A stretch of 64,000 bases of DNA from contig JAHBTY010000006.1 of the NCBI GenBank assembly GCA_019638355.1, positions 186,001-250,000 on the forward strand, read 5' to 3'. Shown here piece after piece: positions 63,020-64,000 of the stretch (the stretch's first letter is position 1; each line of letters begins with the position of its first letter). The notes below the pieces were generated by a model, which saw nothing but the letters and a program-made list of their open reading frames with translations, ran no database searches and was not told the DNA's origin. This DNA is from Cyclobacteriaceae bacterium (GTDB lineage: Bacteria; Bacteroidota; Bacteroidia; Cytophagales; Cyclobacteriaceae). The translations under genes and the position numbers were made by a program.

Positions 63020-64000
63020 ATGAAATTATCAGAATTTAAATTCGACATTCCCAACAGTTTAATTGCTTCGCATCCGGCCGAAAATCGCGATGAGGCGCGC
63101 ATGATGGTACTAAACCGTGCTACTGGAAAAATTGAACACAAAGTTTTTAAAGACATTGTTAACTACTTTGAAGAAGGCGATGTAATGGTGGGTAACGATA
63201 CGATGGTATTTCCGGCCCGCCTTTATGGGCGCAAAGAAAAGACCGGAGCAAAAATTGAAGTATTCTTATTGCGCGAACTTAATGCTGAAATGCATCTGTG
63301 GGATGTGCTGGTGGACCCGGCTCGTAAAATAAGAGTAGGTAACAAACTTTATTTTGGCGATGGTGATTTAGTTGCTGAAGTAATTGATAATACTACTTCG
63401 CGCGGAAGAACCATCCGGTTTTTATTTGATGGTGATTCGGCAGCCTTTGATAAAGTAGTAGAAACACTGGGCGAAACCCCACTGCCTAAATACATTAAGC
63501 GCAAGGTGGAGCCAGCCGATAAAGAAAGATTCCAAACCATTTTTGCAAAAAACAAAGGCGCGGTTTCAGCACCAACAGCTGGAATGCACTTTACTAAACA
63601 ATTGGTAAAACGCTTGCAGATTAAAGGGGTGGATATGTCGTTCATCACCTTGCACATTGGGTTAGGAACATTCCGTGCTGTTGATGTTGAGGATCTTACC
63701 AAGCACAAAATGGACTCAGAGAATTTTATTGTTGGCCCTGAAGTGGTGAAGACTGTAAACCGCGCATTAGACGAAAAGAAAAAAGTTTGTGCCATTGGCA
63801 CCACCACCATGCGCGCATTGGAGACTGCCGTATCGGCAACCAATCGCTTGAAGGAACGCGAAGGCTGGACCGATAAATTTATTTTTCCACCCTACGACTT
63901 TAAGATTTGTAGTGCTATGGTCACCAACTTCCACCAACCGGAGTCCACCTTATTAATGATGGCTTGTGCATTTGGCGGGTTTGAGCTGGTGATGAAAGCT
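63020..64000 (+). CDS. queA: S-adenosylmethionine:tRNA ribosyltransferase-isomerase, 3'-truncated
   Basis: QueA transfers the ribosyl part of SAM to preQ1 in tRNA anticodons, making epoxyqueuosine. The frame from the ATG at 63020 stays open to the window end, so ~327 residues are seen. Motifs are the N-terminal [23 protein letters not shown] region, [40 protein letters not shown] and [15 protein letters not shown]. These are diagnostic of QueA. The gene has a candidate promoter upstream and is divergent from the FtsX-like permease. Confidence 0.95.
   Translation, partial: MKLSEFKFDIPNSLIASHPAENRDEARMMVLNRATGKIEHKVFKDIVNYFEEGDVMVGNDTMVFPARLYGRKEKTGAKIEVFLLRELNAEMHLWDVLVDPARKIRVGNKLYFGDGDLVAEVIDNTTSRGRTIRFLFDGDSAAFDKVVETLGETPLPKYIKRKVEPADKERFQTIFAKNKGAVSAPTAGMHFTKQLVKRLQIKGVDMSFITLHIGLGTFRAVDVEDLTKHKMDSENFIVGPEVVKTVNRALDEKKKVCAIGTTTMRALETAVSATNRLKEREGWTDKFIFPPYDFKICSAMVTNFHQPESTLLMMACAFGGFELVMKA

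Noticed and set aside
62766-63023. 85-codon plus-strand frame ending over the queA start
   Set aside because: GTG start, no family resemblance, contains the queA -7 promoter element. Probably chance, though its stop does overlap the queA ATG.
63349-63843. 164-codon minus-strand frame
   Set aside because: Antisense to queA, whose motifs are unmistakable on the plus strand.

Overview
The window is a gene-dense chromosomal segment from a member of the Bacteroidota, most likely a Cytophagales-type gliding or environmental bacterium. This rests on several signs: a division/cell-wall (dcw) cluster in Bacteroidota order, a Na+-translocating NADH:quinone reductase, a fumarate/succinate complex with a single cytochrome b subunit, many Bacteroidota-type lipoproteins, and promoters of the TTTG / TAnnTTTG type (clearest upstream of nqrA, sdhC and rplM). 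No rRNA, tRNA, CRISPR array, prophage or intact insertion sequence was found. Most of the content is core metabolism and information processing.

Layout. 0-4.5 kb: end of a DUF3822 gene, coaD, a NUDIX hydrolase, pyrE, a sugar-porter MFS permease and a secreted CAP protein. 4.6-12 kb (mostly minus strand): DUF3052, a large secreted BNR/sortilin-like propeller protein, an AT-rich secreted TonB-C-terminal-like protein and two LPP20-like lipoproteins. 12.1-16.4 kb: a small lipoprotein, a REP-like repeat cluster and sdhCAB. 16.8-21.5 kb: dnaE (exonuclease-polymerase fusion) and trxA. 21.7-22.75 kb: an accessory two-gene cassette (glycine-zipper protein plus zeta-toxin-like P-loop kinase) bracketed by near-identical hairpins in opposite orientation. 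23.7-39.3 kb: the complete minus-strand dcw cluster mraZ-rsmH-ftsL-ftsI-murE-mraY-murD-ftsW-murG-murC-ftsQ-ftsA-ftsZ, with a triple MraZ operator at its head and a MITE-like repeat at its tail. 39.5-44.8 kb: M28 peptidase, CoA-transferase, TlpA-like lipoprotein, mnmA. 44.8-50 kb: DUF502 protein and nqrABCDE, without nqrF. 50-53.6 kb: cmk, small and hypothetical genes, a heptamer tandem repeat, and a MATE exporter with a structured leader. 53.8-56.5 kb: rplM-rpsI-rpsB-tsf. 56.5-64 kb: an RluA pseudouridine synthase, a PhoR/PhoB-like two-component pair, an aminopeptidase, recA, an FtsX-like permease and the 5' part of queA.

How the genes fit together. The dcw cluster makes lipid II precursors (MurE, MurD, MurC, MraY, MurG) and builds the divisome (FtsZ, A, Q, W, I, L) in one translationally coupled array. 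MurE carries the DNPR signature of meso-diaminopimelate ligases. SDH and Na+-NQR both feed the quinone pool. The ribosomal operon delivers L13, S9, S2 and EF-Ts, with an attenuator-like hairpin before tsf.

The most unusual items are the bracketed zeta-like cassette, the four-way-junction leader upstream of the MATE gene, the REP-like doublet near 12.8 kb, the MITE-like element that stops one base short of the ftsZ stop codon, and the absence of nqrF. I did not find a clearly novel multi-gene system. The zeta-like cassette and the MATE leader are the best candidates.
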